A DNA stretch of 33,158 nucleotides from Beroe ovata (lineage: Eukaryota; Ctenophora; Nuda; Beroida; Beroidae), in the NCBI GenBank assembly GCA_946803715.1, contig CAMPET010000048.1, positions 41,117 through 74,274 of the forward strand. Direction: 5' to 3'. Position numbers and translations under genes: made by a program. Under the pieces are notes generated by a model, which saw only the letters and a list, made by a program, of their open reading frames with translations, made no database searches and had not been told where the DNA came from. How positions within the stretch are numbered: position 1 is the first letter of the stretch; each line of letters begins with the position of its first letter. Of this stretch, positions 1 to 12,401 are shown in pieces.

Positions 1-361
1 GAGGATGCCCTCTATAGCAGTCCAGGAGAACACCACCAGCCAAAGATAGTGTTGGACCATGGTGTACGCCGCGCAGCTCGTGCTCAACTGAGAGGGAGTG
101 GGGGAGTGAGGAGTGGGGGGAGTGGGGTGAGTATGGCGAGTGGGGGGAGTGGAGGGAGTGGGGTATGCTGGCGATATGTGTGGGAATTTGGTATGCTCGT
201 TAACATGAAAATATTGATATGTTCATCTGTTTACTCAAGAAATTTGAGTTAAAATCTGAACTTATTTTTAGTGAAAATTCCCCCTCACAGGAATCAACAG
301 ACAAATGACTCCGTCGCGTAGCCACGTCTCGAGCCGACCTGCAAAACACCATCATCAACAG
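1..361 (+). CDS. internal exons of an unrecognised gene (5' part cut by window edge)
   Basis: Two candidate exons precede the terminal exon at 760. The first runs from the window edge; in frame 1 it reads EDALYSSPGEHHQPKIVL and continues until a G-rich repeat (about 93-165). That repeat holds several possible donors (exon end at 97, 126 or 130), so its end is not fixed. The second, 291-361, lies between a pyrimidine-rich CAG acceptor and CAG|GTGTGT. It is open in only one frame, which needs one base from the exon before; this favours a first-exon end at 97 or 130. It ends in phase 0, matching the exon at 760. The encoded text is Arg/Ser/His-rich and I do not recognise the family. The intron after 361 begins with a (TG)n tract. 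Confidence 0.4.
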
Positions 362-430
362 GTGTGTGTACTCATTGTGTGTGTGTGTGTGTGTGTACTC
401 ATTGTGTATGTGTGTGTGTGTGTTTGTTTA
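362..430. repeat. (TG)n microsatellite at a splice donor
   Basis: An interrupted TG run (GTGTGTGT with ACTCAT interruptions) starts at the donor of the exon ending at 361. The cysteine/valine-rich reading frames over it (305-676 and 364-663) are products of the repeat and are not genes. Confidence 0.85.
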
Positions 431-759
431 TTTGTGTATGTTTATTTGTGTATCTGTGTGATATACACAGCGTATATCTGCGTGTGTCAACTGTCCCTGT
501 CTTCTGTGCGTGTGTCACTGTCTTGTATGTCACTTCAATCCCCGTGGTTTTTGGTGGCATCATATCGCTGTCGACCGTACTTCTCCCTTATGACTCATGC
601 AACATTTCTCATGCATGTCTATTTATATTTCCTTGCAATTCTCTTGTATACCGAATTCAGTAGCCAAAGTCTATAGTATCTTATATACCTGATGATTATA
701 TTATGAACTGTTCTATAAGTTAGAAGCAGGAAGTACAATTCACGTGTTCTTGGTTTCAG

Positions 760-1302
760 GTACCAACCATACCGGAAAAAGGCGAGTATCGGTCCAAGAA
801 AAAGAGCAAAGAACCGGAAGGACTCGAATCCTCGAGTTACAAGTTTATCAACAAACTATCGAGCGATAAAACCACACGAAATCCAGGACACCACAGACGT
901 AAGAAGAAACATCACGTGACGGCAGATGGTGAACACGTGGCAGATAGGGAGCCAGAAACCGGGGAGGGGTCAGGGAATAGGAAACATAGACACACCTCGC
1001 GACAATCCCGACATCCTGAAGCTGCAGAGATGCGACACACAGTAGATCCCAGACAGCAAGGTGAAGTGAGACAAAACGCTTCAGAATTGAGACAATCTCA
1101 CAGCGAAAAGAGACACTCAAGCGAGAGGAGACATGGTAGTCGGGAGAAGAGAAGTGGGGATCACAGGCGGTCTGAGAGCGAAAAGAGACAGTCAGGAAGT
1201 GCTGATAAGAGACAATCGAGTAGTGAAAAAAGACAGTCTAGTGGAGAAAAGAGACACTTGAGGAGACCTGTTGAGACATCATCAAGACTCGCAACAGAGT
1301 GA
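760..1302 (+). CDS. terminal exon, basic Ser/Glu/Lys/Arg repeat tail, unknown protein
   Basis: The open frame extends upstream from the first ATG at 916 to a good acceptor (TTGGTTTCAG) ending at 759. It reads VPTIPEKGEYRSKKKS in phase 0 and stops with TGA at 1300-1302, giving about 180 residues. The protein is hydrophilic and very basic: an early KKKHH patch, then from about 1080 onward short degenerate units of the type SSSEKRQS, HSEKRHS and SGEKRH. No transmembrane segment or enzyme motif is visible. The tail looks disordered, like charged tails of cytoskeletal or RNA-binding proteins, but composition alone gives no function. Frame consistency with the exon at 291-361 supports it being the last exon of the same gene. 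It converges on CFAP61, whose stop lies near 3431 on the other strand. Confidence 0.6.
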   Translation, partial: VPTIPEKGEYRSKKKSKEPEGLESSSYKFINKLSSDKTTRNPGHHRRKKKHHVTADGEHVADREPETGEGSGNRKHRHTSRQSRHPEAAEMRHTVDPRQQGEVRQNASELRQSHSEKRHSSERRHGSREKRSGDHRRSESEKRQSGSADKRQSSSEKRQSSGEKRHLRRPVETSSRLATE

Positions 1303-2116
1303 TGCAATTGTGATATAGATGCTATCTGTTACAATTTCGATTTTGTCCCAGCTTTAGATTCGAGAATATAGTTGTGTAACAAATTGTGTAATTTAGTTTG
1401 TAAATTATTCCTCATTGATGTGTTATGTTTTTTTGAAATTCTGGTATTTGATGATGTATTTATTTGTTCTAAGAAGAGTTATATCATGTTGATTATTGGA
1501 CGTTAATTATTATTCGATAATGGACGCTCTAGATTATTATTCAAGAATCTATGATGAAATGTTGAAGATGCATGACCTATATACAGTGAAGATGTTAATT
1601 AATGAAGGTATTAATTTGATTTTATTGAATTTCGTGACAATTAACTTTGCCAGTCGATATACGATGATGATTATCTTTGAGTTATTATATTTGACTGCCA
1701 GTCTTGCTTATATTATTCATTATATTTGCCAGATAAAATTCGAGTTAGTATGCTAAATTTGATGAATATATAATATAGATGTTTGGAATTATTAGTTGCA
1801 TAGTGTTATCTTTAGTTGATAGTTTCTCTTTTATTTATTTCGTGACGATTAAAATGCAATTTAATTTTTCTCACAAAAACTAAACAATGAATGAATTCCA
1901 TGCATTTTTGTCACAATAATGAAAGACCGTATCTTAAGCGGCACGCGCGGTGATGATTTCTATGTACAAACAGCCACAACTTGCTGCGCGTTCCCGCGCG
2001 TCGCGAGCATTCATTGACATCAGAGCGCGGGTAAAAACAAGAGCATTTGTACCACAAATTGTAGGGTTTCCCCACATAACAGTCGGCGCCGCGCAATTGT
2101 AATTCCGCCTTTGCTG
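1303..2116. other. A+T-rich spacer, no gene recognised
   Basis: This is the 3' side of the first gene. It is A+T-rich with a short repeated ATTATTATTC motif near 1505-1545, then a G+C-rich CpG-containing patch (about 1935-2100). No coding frame with credible composition or splice signals was found on either strand, and no clear polyadenylation signal was assigned. Confidence 0.5.
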
Positions 2117-2300
2117 GCGATGCTATAGGCCCAGCTGGCGCTCGCGGCTCGCCAGGGATAAATCCCGCCAGTGAGGGTAGGGAGTAATCCTTCAAACAGA
2201 GCATGGACGACAGTGGATTCCCTAAGGAAACCACGGGCCCTACGAGATATTGTTTTGTTATAAGTTGATTTCTTGTCTATCGATCGACAAGAAATTTACC
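2117..2300. repeat. 184-bp direct repeat, copy 1
   Basis: This copy matches 2569-2752 base for base without gaps except for about five substitutions, at a fixed offset of 452. It contains the core GCCAGGGATAAATCCCGCC, related to the TIR elements at 14894, 24657 and 27237, followed by GAGGGTAGG. It also contains a palindrome, TTTCTTGTC/GACAAGAAA, around ATCGATC. Confidence 0.85.
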
Positions 2301-2534
2301 ATTATCGGGCAAAAGTGAAAAGCATTACACTCAGTTTATTTTATAAGAAAGTTATCAAAATCCTAGGTTAGAGGTTTCTTATTTTTCCGCGATTTTGAGC
2401 CTACAAGTTTCTTAATACATAATAACAGTTTCTTATAACAATTTCTTATTTCTGTATCCTATAGCAATTTTCGAAACTTACTTGAGTCAGCATAGTTGTA
2501 CTAAATTAAGTAGTCTATACCATCGGTGTTCTCA

Positions 2535-2535
2535 A
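2535..2535. other. single-n contig join
   Basis: An isolated n between CTCAA and CCCATG. It probably marks a contig junction of unknown true distance; the flanks here are not simple repeats of one another. Confidence 0.7.
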
Positions 2536-2568
2536 NCCCATGGGTAAACTATTTGGCCGTCTACTATA

Positions 2569-2752
2569 GCGATGCTATAGGCCCATCTGGCGCTCGCGGC
2601 TCGCCAGGGATAAATCCCGCCAGTGAGGGTAGGGAGTAATCCTACAAACAGAGCATGGACGACAGTGGATTCCCTAAAGAATCCACGGGCCCTACGAGAA
2701 ATTGTTTTGTTATAAGTTGATTTCTTGTCTATCGATCGACAAGAAATTTACC
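2569..2752. repeat. 184-bp direct repeat, copy 2
   Basis: Second copy of 2117-2300. It contains a perfect 8-bp stem, GTGGATTC/GAATCCAC, around CCTAAA (2665-2686), and the TTTCTTGTC/GACAAGAAA palindrome near 2720-2746. In this copy the end of the core reads TAATCCTACAAA, closer to the AATCCTACAA terminus of the 97-bp element at 14894. Confidence 0.85.
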
Positions 2753-3430
2753 AATTACCATTATTGATTATATACGGATAAAAGTGAAGGGGCGGGGTCT
2801 GGGGGCCAGAAGTTTTCTGTTGATAGAATTGTCGTTGTACTAGGATTCTGTACACAAATTAGAGAATTTTAGGCTCAAAGTTTCTTAAATGTAAATCAAC
2901 GGAGTTTCTTAATTTTTCCTGGATCCTAGGCTAAGTTTTTTAAATTTTCAGAAATCCTAGGCTCAGTTTCTTATAGAGAGTTTCTTATAGAAAAAACTGA
3001 GTGTATGCTTTTGGCCGATCGTTCAGGTGCCAGGCAGAATTACCTGGACGATTGAAGTAATCTCTGAAAAATCAACGCAGGCAGGCCCGGGAAAGCCGAA
3101 ATAATTTTGCCGCCACAAACAATACAGTAATAAAAACAAGTTTGATGATAAAAGTTTCATGACGAAATAATCGTTTATGATTGTTCATTACAAATACTCA
3201 ATATCTGTAGTTTTGATCTGTCAAACTCAGATGAAATTGGACATTGAACAAGTTTGGCAACTGCTTTTGCTAACTAGATCAATCATACTATGTCCGTTCT
3301 ATCATACAATCCGTAACCGAGTACAAAAATTTTCACATATAGTAGGCATCTGGAACCTAAACAGCCAGCATCTTGCGAGGCGATGGCTTTGAAGTCTCTG
3401 AATTATCTCTGTTTATGGCTGGTGTGTTTC

Positions 3431-6400
3431 TCAAGCCATGTTTTTCCCAGCATAGTGTGGCAGATGGTACTTGTTGTAGGAGAGATACGAGAACAGCCTG
3501 GAATAAAGTCTCGTTAATACTCGCAGACATGGGCCTTTAGATGTAGCTGGTGGGTTACATGCCTAAATCATAATAGATTGGCCGATAAATTGGCCGAAAT
3601 ATTCAATCATCGCATTCGAAGTGGCATACTGAAGGCCCTACCGTGTTTCGATGGCTTCTTTGGCGATGCTTTTGTTGTACTCATCCAAGAGCTCAAGCTT
3701 GGTCTTTTCTTCAATGGCTAAGTCTTCATCAACCAGCTGACACACCTGCACAACATGAGCAGTGATAAAAATGAACCGAAAGTGGTCTTATGACTGTGTT
3801 AAAATAAAAACGGGTAATTTTGCGATTATAATGCGTCCAAATTCGCTCTGAATACAAGAAGCGTGGCCACGAATCATACCTTATCTCTGAGACTCTTATC
3901 TCCCTGCTGGTTAGCTTGTCCCATCAGCTCCTTCATTTCCTCTCGCAACTCTGGGAATCTGTCATGATAGAGGAGTAGGCTCCACGGTTCCCTGAAATAG
4001 GACGGGGATTGTCGAAAAAAAATATGGGGTTTCCTGCTGAAATTTGCCACGTGTCACATGGCAAGGTGCTGGGGTGTAAGCTCGCTTTCTACGACTGCAT
4101 ATTCATAAACTACTGTGTATCACACTACTCTGCTCATACAAATTCTGAAGACTCAACACCTATCTCCACTGCAACAAATCTAGCTCTTTACCTGAAGTAG
4201 TCGAAGAAGTTGCTGATCAGTCCACCATCGAACCGTTGTTCCAATGAGTTCATGTACTCCTGATGTAGTCCGTATATCTGACAAATGTTATCAATCTCAA
4301 TCTCGTTCTTCGAGAGACATGTGATCGTCTCCACTGTGTGGTATTGGTTGAGGTGCAGCCTGCGAGAATGTTTGGAATTCAGGGGGCAGGGATTTGAGTG
4401 AAATCGTTCCACATGGTGTGCCTGAGTGTTTTTATATGAGTGATTTTCATATTCATATCATAGTGCAGCTAAAATATGCCTCAGCCTGCACAAAAACATA
4501 GAACAAGCGTGAATGAGATATAAAAATAAATTAAAAAAGGAAACAAGAGTAAGTGTTTGCCGATTGTCAAATGTTGACCTTTACTGATGATATTTAACAA
4601 AGGCGATGGTCGATATTATATTTAATTTGGAGTAGTTGCATGAGAGACCAATTAAAGAAATTACTATGAACAAAATACGGGCGTGTTCATTAGTAATTTC
4701 TTAACTTGTTGCATCTGAGCGTTATATCAGAATTTCCAAATACTCTACCTGAAGTATCCTGCATTTTCATCCTCAGTTACAAGTTCTCGACCGTAGTTAA
4801 CATCCATCATTGCTGTTTCCAGATCGATTGGTGGCTGGGGCTTGCTTACATTCAGATAATGGTAACCGCCTACGGGAGGGGGATGTAATTTGGATAACAT
4901 TATGCTTATGTTCTTTTGCAACCGCTTTTTGGAGACAAAAATCAGATGAAAATTGAAAAAAAGAACACAATCTGATTCTCAGCATACATACCAGGTAGCT
5001 TGGCGTGTACGACTTTGGGCTGGCTGTACTTTGGCAGCTCGTACCTATCAATTTCTTCTACCGGGGGAAAGGAGGGATCGAATATGGGAAGGACAATACT
5101 TGCCAACCGGAAACCTGAGCGTGAAAATAGCTGAGGTCAGAGCTATCTGAAATCGTACAAATTTATGGCTATTTCTCGAATATATTCATTGAATTTGAAA
5201 TTGTTTCACTTTTCATAATTTTCTCATTTTACTTCAAGAAGATAATATTTTGTATTTTCTGCACAAGAGGTTATACAACAGTTATAATACAAAAACAGTT
5301 ATAAATCAGATCCGCAACTCACCGATTTCCTTGGAGTTGTAGATCTGATGGGTGAATTCATCGCAGTACAGCGCTCTCTTGTACTTGGTCAGAGGTCCTG
5401 CCGCGTAGATCACTGGATCGTTTGTGTGACAGTGACAATCGATTACCAGTCGACCGTCAAATACCAGGCAACTGTTGTTGATAGCTGGGATGGTAGGATG
5501 GTAACACTGCGGATTTAGGGATTCTGGGTGAACGCTACGCGGTGAACTTTAGGGCCAAGATAAGGGTCGGCAGGCCGTCTCAGTTGGGGCTCCCGCTCAT
5601 TGAGTTGGGGGCATAATAGGAGCATTGGTATATTGTGATTACCCCAAGAGGGCACCAGGGGCTGTATGTATGTTCGGTCCAGCGACTGAGCAATGTAGAA
5701 TACTGTTTGTAGAATGCCGTCATATTTGCCTGTCTACAGGTTTCACGGCTCGCGTTAGAAGGCTTAGCATCGCCAGGTGCAACGTTATATCTACCTTCAA
5801 ATGTATCACTGTCGATGACTTTGTCATGAAGAGTGATGAGAGTGGAGCATGGTAGTGTAACGATTTCTGCGGAGGGGTCTGTCGGCGTGAGTTGCACCCC
5901 TTTAAGAGTTCCTGCTTCCTCCTCCAGCCCGGTCAGTGTGACGTCACGGTGAATCTTAACTCCTATTATATGGGGAAATAATGGGAATCAATAAATAGGG
6001 AATAAATTGGAGATCATTTGATGATTGGAAAACAACTGGAGATGAATTGAGAATGAACTACAGTGAGTCGTTAGTATCAGCTCAAGCCTCAATCTCATGT
6101 GGCGCACAATACACAATGTGTACCACATGGGCTGATTTTATCGATCACCGATCATGTGTATTACACATGGTGCATAATATTGCTCTGAGAGACCATGCTA
6201 CAAAAAGAGACCATGCTACAAAAAGAGACCATGCTACAAAAAGAGACCATGTTACAAAAAGAGACCATGTTACAAAAAGAGACCATGGTACAAAAACAGA
6301 CAATGTAACAAAAAGAGACAATGTAACAAAAAGAGACAATGTAACAAAAAGAGACAATGTAACAAAAAGAGACCATGTAACAAAAAGAGACAATGTAACA

Positions 6401-7870
6401 AAAAGAGACCATGTTACAAAAAGAGACCATGTAACAAAAAGAGACCATGTAACAGAAAGAGACAAATCATCTCACCGGCATCGGCCATCGCCTGTTCCAC
6501 AGTTCTCAGTACATGAGTGTTGTTGAAGCAGGATAGTGTGGTGGGAGGTTGTACTGACACCACATCCGTGACACCGCTCTCTAGTAGGGTTTGTATCGTG
6601 GTGTACGCCGCGAGAGATGATCCGTATATCAATGCCGTGCCTACAGCATGGGAATTATTACAATTATAGTGGTGTACTGCAGCAATATTTCATCCTACCA
6701 CTTCTCTCCTTACGGAAAAGTGGACGGATGAAATCTGTCCAATCTCCCCTCTCTCTCGGGAGAAAAGTGGAACAAATTCCGGAAATGAAGTGGATAACGG
6801 GTTGATGCATGCCGCGGATTTCGTGAAAAATGCGACTGAAGCTTGACTCCGACTGGTATTTCTCCGCAGAAGTGATTGATCCGGTCTCCAGAACAGGTAA
6901 ATATAGTTGTGATATTTTATGAATTTTCAAATCTCTTCACTCATGCAGACAACAGGAATGCACTCAACAGACATGCACGTGCGAAGCACTCTGGAAGTGG
7001 AACAGCCAGAACAGCCAGAACTTTGCATGGAATAGTAGCTCACCCGGGTATGATTTGACCCATTTAGCAACATTTTCAGCTTTCGAAACAGAGTCCAGTG
7101 TTGAAACTTGTGGAGGCACCTGTTCAGGAGAAAATTCTAACAATTGATTTGAACCTAGCTATATGGCAATATTGCTGGAAATGGATAGCCTTACTAGAAA
7201 GTTAATAACTAAAAAGGATGATCAGGTGGGCTCTAACTAAATCCATCGCCCTAATTTCATTACGTGACTTAGGTTTTTTTAATTTTTGGTTTCCTGACCC
7301 ATCCCAAACCATAACCCTAACCCATAGGATATTTCCAAATCTTAACTCTGACCCTAACCTTACCCTGACCCGAACCCAATCCGAGGGTTTAAAACGCGAT
7401 TAAGTGGAAAAATGTCTGGTCACGTGCCCGAATCAGTTTTTCGCCCACAACTCGCCAGGGAAGCATTTTTACCCTACATCACATGGGGTGATTCGGAATC
7501 GGCGCATCAAAATACGTCGATTGATGTAGGTTAAACCGAAAAAGAGACAAAAATGAGAATTTTCAAAAAATAAGGGCGATGAATTTAGTACGAGTGGATC
7601 AGTTGGGAGTAAATTTTGAAAAGTATCTTTAGAAGATGATATTGAAATCCAAATTTAGATACTGAATTTCTAATTCTACTCATGAATTCTATTAACAATT
7701 ACAAATTAAATTCTACTAACCGTGTAGTTATCAACTCTGGCGATTGCAGTCACATCACGGCTAACAGGAGAACTGACTGACAGCTTGCTGTCAGGGGAAG
7801 GAGGTGTTGTCAGTGAAAACTGACTTCCAGTTCCCAGTACCAGGTAATCGTACTGTACCTTCCTCCCTCC
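3431..7870 (-). CDS. CFAP61: CFAP61 exons 17 (partial)-27 (haplotype copy A, with the stop)
   Basis: Exon 17 is truncated at the n (7721-7870, lacking its first 36 bp). Then 18 7044-7119, 19 6476-6640, 20 5795-5962, 21 5323-5484, 22 4992-5114, 23 4749-4869, 24 4192-4359, 25 3880-3991, 26 3642-3745 (CQLVDEDLAIEEKTKLELL) and terminal exon 27 3431-3497 (YLSYNKYHLPHYAGKNMA, then TGA). Exon lengths 18-25 are identical to copy B. Exon 24 differs from copy B at four positions, all silent. The exon 17 donor is GTTAGT here and GTAAGT in copy B. Only this copy has exons 26-27, and only copy B joins the upstream gene, so together they make one complete 3' half. Confidence 0.85.
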
Positions 7871-10800
7871 NTGACACACCTGCACAACATGAGCAGTGAT
7901 AAAATGAACCGAAAGTGGTCTTATGACTGTGTCAAAATAAAAACGTCTAATTTTCCGTCCAAATTCGCTCTGAATACGAAAGAAGCGTGGCCGCGAATCA
8001 TACCTTATCTCTGAGACTCTTATCCCCCTGCTGGTTAGCTTGTCCCATCAGCTCCTTCATTTCTTCTCGGAGCTCTGGGAATCTGTCATGATAGAGGAGT
8101 AGGCTCCATGGTTCTCTGAAACAGGGCGGGGATTGTCGACAAGAAATATGGGGTTTCCTGCTGAAACTTGGATTCCCACGTGTCAAATGTCATGATGCTG
8201 GAATATTAGTATCATACACTACTCTGTCTCATACACTACTCTGTCTCATACACTATTCTGTCTCATACACTATTCTGTCTCATGCACTACTCTGTCTCAT
8301 ACACTATTCTGTCTCATACAAATTCTGAAGACTCAACACCTATCTCCACTGCAACAAATCCAGCTCTATAACATATTAACCTGAAGTAGTCGAAGAAGTT
8401 GCTGATCAGTCCGCCATCGAACCGTTGCTCCAATGAATTCATGTACTCCTGATGTAGTCCGTATATCTGACAAATGTTATCAATCTCAATCTCGTTCTTC
8501 GAGAGACACGTGATCGTCTCCACTGTGTGGTATTGGTTGAGGTGCAGCCTGCGAGAATGTTTGGAATTTAGGGGGGCAGGGATTTGAGTGAAATCATTCC
8601 ACATGGTGTGCCCCCTTGTTCCATGAGTGATATTTATACATCCATGAGTGATATCCATCAGTGATATTTATATGAGTGATTTTCATATTCATATCATAGT
8701 ACAGCTGAAATATGCAACCTGTTGCATCTGAGCGCTATCAGAAATTCCGAATACTAAACCTGAAGTACTATATAATACCTGAAGTATCCTGCATTTTCAT
8801 CCTCAGTAACGAGTTCTCGACCGTAGTTAACATCCATCATTGCTGTTTCCAGATCGATTGGTGGCTGAGGCTTGCTTACATTCAGGTAATGGTAACCGCC
8901 TACGGGAAGGAGATGTAATTTGGATCACATTATGCTTAATATGATCATTTGTAACAGCTTTTTGGAGAGAAAGATCAGATGAAAATCGAAAAAAGAACGC
9001 AATCTGTTTCTCAGCATACATACCAGGTAACTTGGCGTGTACGACTTTAGGCTGGCTATACTTTGGGAGTTCGTACCTATCAATTTCTTCTACCGGGGGG
9101 AAGGAAGGATCGAATATGGGAAGGACAATACTTGCCAACCGGAAACCTGAGTGAGAAAATAGCTGAGGTCAGAGCTATCTGAAATCGTACCAATTCATGG
9201 GTATTTCTCGAATATATTCATTGAAATTGTTTCACTTTTCATAATTTTCTCATTTTACTTCAAGAAGATAATATTTTGTATTTCCTGCACAAGAGGTTAT
9301 ACAACAGTTATAATATAACAGTTGAATTATCAGATCCGCAGCTCACCGATTTCCTTGGAGTTGTAGATCTGATGGGTGAATTCATCGCAGTACAGCGCCC
9401 TCTTGTACTTGGTCAGAGGTCCAGCCGCGTAGATCACTGGATCGTTTGTATGACAGTGACAATCGATTACCAGTCGACCGTCAAATACGAGGCAACTGTT
9501 GTTGATAGCTGAGATGGTAGGATGGTAACACGACGGATTTAGGGATTCTGGGTGAACGCTACGCGGTGAACTTTAGGGCCAAGATAAGGGGGTTGGCAGG
9601 GTCTCAGCTTGGGCTCATATTGAGTTGGGGGCATTATAGGAACATAGGCATATTGTGATTACCCCAAGAGGGCACCATGGGCTGTCTGTGTGCTTGATCC
9701 AGTTACTGAGCAATGTAGAATACCATTTGTAGAATACCGTCATATTTGCCTGTCTACAGGTCTCGCGGCTCGCGTTAGAAAGCCTAGCATCGCCAGGTGC
9801 AACGTTATATCTACCTTCAAATGTATCACTGTCGATGACTTTGTCATGGAGAGTGATGAGAGTGGAGCACGGAAGTGTCACGATTTCTGCGGAGGGGTCT
9901 GTCGGCGTGAGTTGGACCCCTTTGAGAGTTCCTGCTTCCTCCTCTAACCCGGTCAGTGTGACGTCACGGTGAATCTTCACTCCTATTATACGGGGAAATG
10001 GGAATCAATAAATTGGGAATAAATTGGATATAAATTGATGATTGGAAATCAACTGGAGATGAATTGAGAATGAACTACAGTGAGTCGTTAGTATCAGCTC
10101 AAGCCTCAATCTCATGTGGCGCACAATACACAATGTGTACCACATGAGCTGATTTTATCGATCACCGATCATGTGTATTACACATGGTACATAATATTGC
10201 TCTGAGAGACCGTGTAACAAAAAGAGACCATGTTACAAAAACAGACAATGTAACAATAAGAGACCATGTTAACAAAAAGAGACCATATTACAAAAAGAGA
10301 CCATGTAACAAAAAGAGACCATATTACAAAAAGAGACCATGTTACAAAAAGAGATCATTTAACAAAAACAGACAATGTAACAAAAAGAGACCATGTTACA
10401 AAAACAGACAATGTAACAAAAAGAGATCATGTAACAAAAACAGACAATGTAACAAAAAGAGACCATGTAACAAAAAGAGACAATGTAACAAAAAGAGACC
10501 ATGTAACAAAAAGAGACAATGTAACAAAAAGAGACCATGTAACAAAAAGAGACCATATTACAAAAAGAGACCATGTTACAAAAAGAGACAATGTAACAAA
10601 AAGAGACCATGTAACAAAAAGAGACCATATTACAAAAAGAGACAAAACAATCATCTCACCGGCATCGGCCATTGCCTGTTCCACAGCTCTCAATACATGC
10701 GTGTTGTTGAAGCAGGATAGTGTGGTGGGAGGTTGTACTGACACCACATCCGTGACACCACTCTCCAGGAGGGTTTGTATCGTGGTGTACGCCGCGAGAG

Positions 10801-12369
10801 ATGATCCGTATATCACTGCTGTGCCTACAGCATGGGAATTATCATCATTATATTGGTGTACTGCAGCAATATTTCATCCTACCACTTCCCCCTTGCGGAA
10901 AAGTGGACGGATGAAATCTCCCATATCTCGGGAGAAAATGTGAACAAATTCCGGAAATGAAGAGGATAATGGGTTGATGCATGCCGCGGATATCGTGAAA
11001 AAGCTGCGAATGGAGAGGACTTCGACTGTTATTCTCCGCAGAATTGATCCGTTCTCCAGAACAGATCAATATAGTTGTGTTATTTGACGATTTTCCAAAT
11101 CTCTCCGCTCTTGCACACAACATGAATGCACACAACAGACATATACACGTGCAAAGCACTCTGGATGACAGAAACAGCCCAAATATGCATGGAATATCAG
11201 CTCACCTGGATATGATTTGACCCATTTAGCAACATTTTCTGCTTTCGAAACAGAGTCCAGAGTGGAAACTTGTGGTGGGACCTGTTTAGGAGAAAATTCT
11301 AACAATCGATTTGAACCTAGCTAAATCAAAATGGCAATATTGCTGGAAATGGATAGCTTTACTAGAAAAAATAACTAGAAAAGGACGATCAGTTGGGCTC
11401 TAACTAAATCCATCGCACTAATTGTATCACGTAACTTAGGTTTTTTTGGTTAATCCTGACCTATCCCAAACCCTAACCCTAACGCACAGGATACTTCCAA
11501 ACCTAAACCCTGACCCTGACCCAAACCCCATCCGAGGATTTAAAACGCGATTAAGTGGAAAAATGTCTGGGCACGTGACCAAATCAGATTTTCGCCCAAA
11601 ACTCGCCAGGGTTAAGCATTTTAACCTACATTACATGGGGTGATTTCGAATCAGCGCCTAAAAATACGTCGATTCATATCGAAAATGAGACAAAAATATG
11701 AATTTTCTAAAAATTATGGCGATGAATTTAGTACGAGTGGATCAGTTGGGAGTAAATTTTTGCAGAGAAAACAAGCTTTCATAGGAGATCTATAGGAGAC
11801 GAAATTGAAATCCAAATGTACATACTGAATTACAAATTCTACTAATAAATTCTACTAACAATTACGAATTGAATTCTACTTACCGTGTAGTTGTCAACTT
11901 TGGCGATTGCAGTCACATCACGGCTAACAGGAGAACTGACTGACAGCTTGCTGTCAGGGAGAGGGGGTGTTGTCAGTGAAAACTGACTTCCAGTTCCCAG
12001 TACCAGGTAATCGTACTGTACCTTCCTCCCTCCCTCCACTTCTACATATTGCTCTGCTCTGTTGATACTCTGCGAGAATAGTGTGTGTGTGTGTGTATGT
12101 ATGTATGTGTGTGTGTGTGTGNNNNNNNNNNNNNNNNNNNNNNNNNNNNNNNNNNNNNNNNNNNNNNNNNNNNNNNNNNNNNNNNNNNNNNNNNNNNNNN
12201 NNNNNNNNNNNNNNNNNNNNNNNNNNNNNNNNNNNNNNNNNNNNNNNNNNNNNNNNNNNNNNNNNNNNNNNNNNNNNNNNNNNNNNNNNNNNNNNNNNNN
12301 NNNNNNNNNNNNNNNNNNNNNNNNNNNNNNNNNNNNNNNNNNNNNNNNNNNNNNNNNNNNNNNNNNNNN

Positions 12370-12401
<32 letters not shown>

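Larger units (their letters stand above)
2315..3014. repeat. possible inverted-repeat element with AAAGCAT..ACTCAG ends
   Basis: The left end (from about 2315, AAAAGCATTACACTCAGTTT) and the right end (about 2994-3014, the reverse complement of AAAAGCATACACTCAGTTTT) are inverted repeats. Inside, both halves carry scattered TTTCTTATA and ATCCTAGG motifs in opposite orientation. It encloses the n at 2535 and the second 184-bp repeat, so its true length is unknown. It may be a MITE-like or foldback element. No target duplication was established. Confidence 0.45.

Noticed and set aside
1911-2234. 107-residue minus-strand ORF
   Set aside because: It overlaps the 184-bp repeat and a palindromic core, with no family resemblance and no splice context.
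6189-6460. CRISPR-like regular repeat
   Set aside because: The units are head-to-tail with no unique spacers, in an animal intron.
6047-6526. Long ORFs of RDHVTK repeats on both strands (also 10184-10943)
   Set aside because: They are the 18-bp minisatellite inside CFAP61 intron 19. They start and end in unrelated sequence, and the real exon beside them is on the minus strand.
3738-12033. True tandem gene duplication or exon-shuffled CFAP61 paralogue
   Set aside because: Both copies are cut exactly at the n, complement each other, and have identical exon sizes with silent changes in the exon compared base by base; a haplotype overlap explains all of this.
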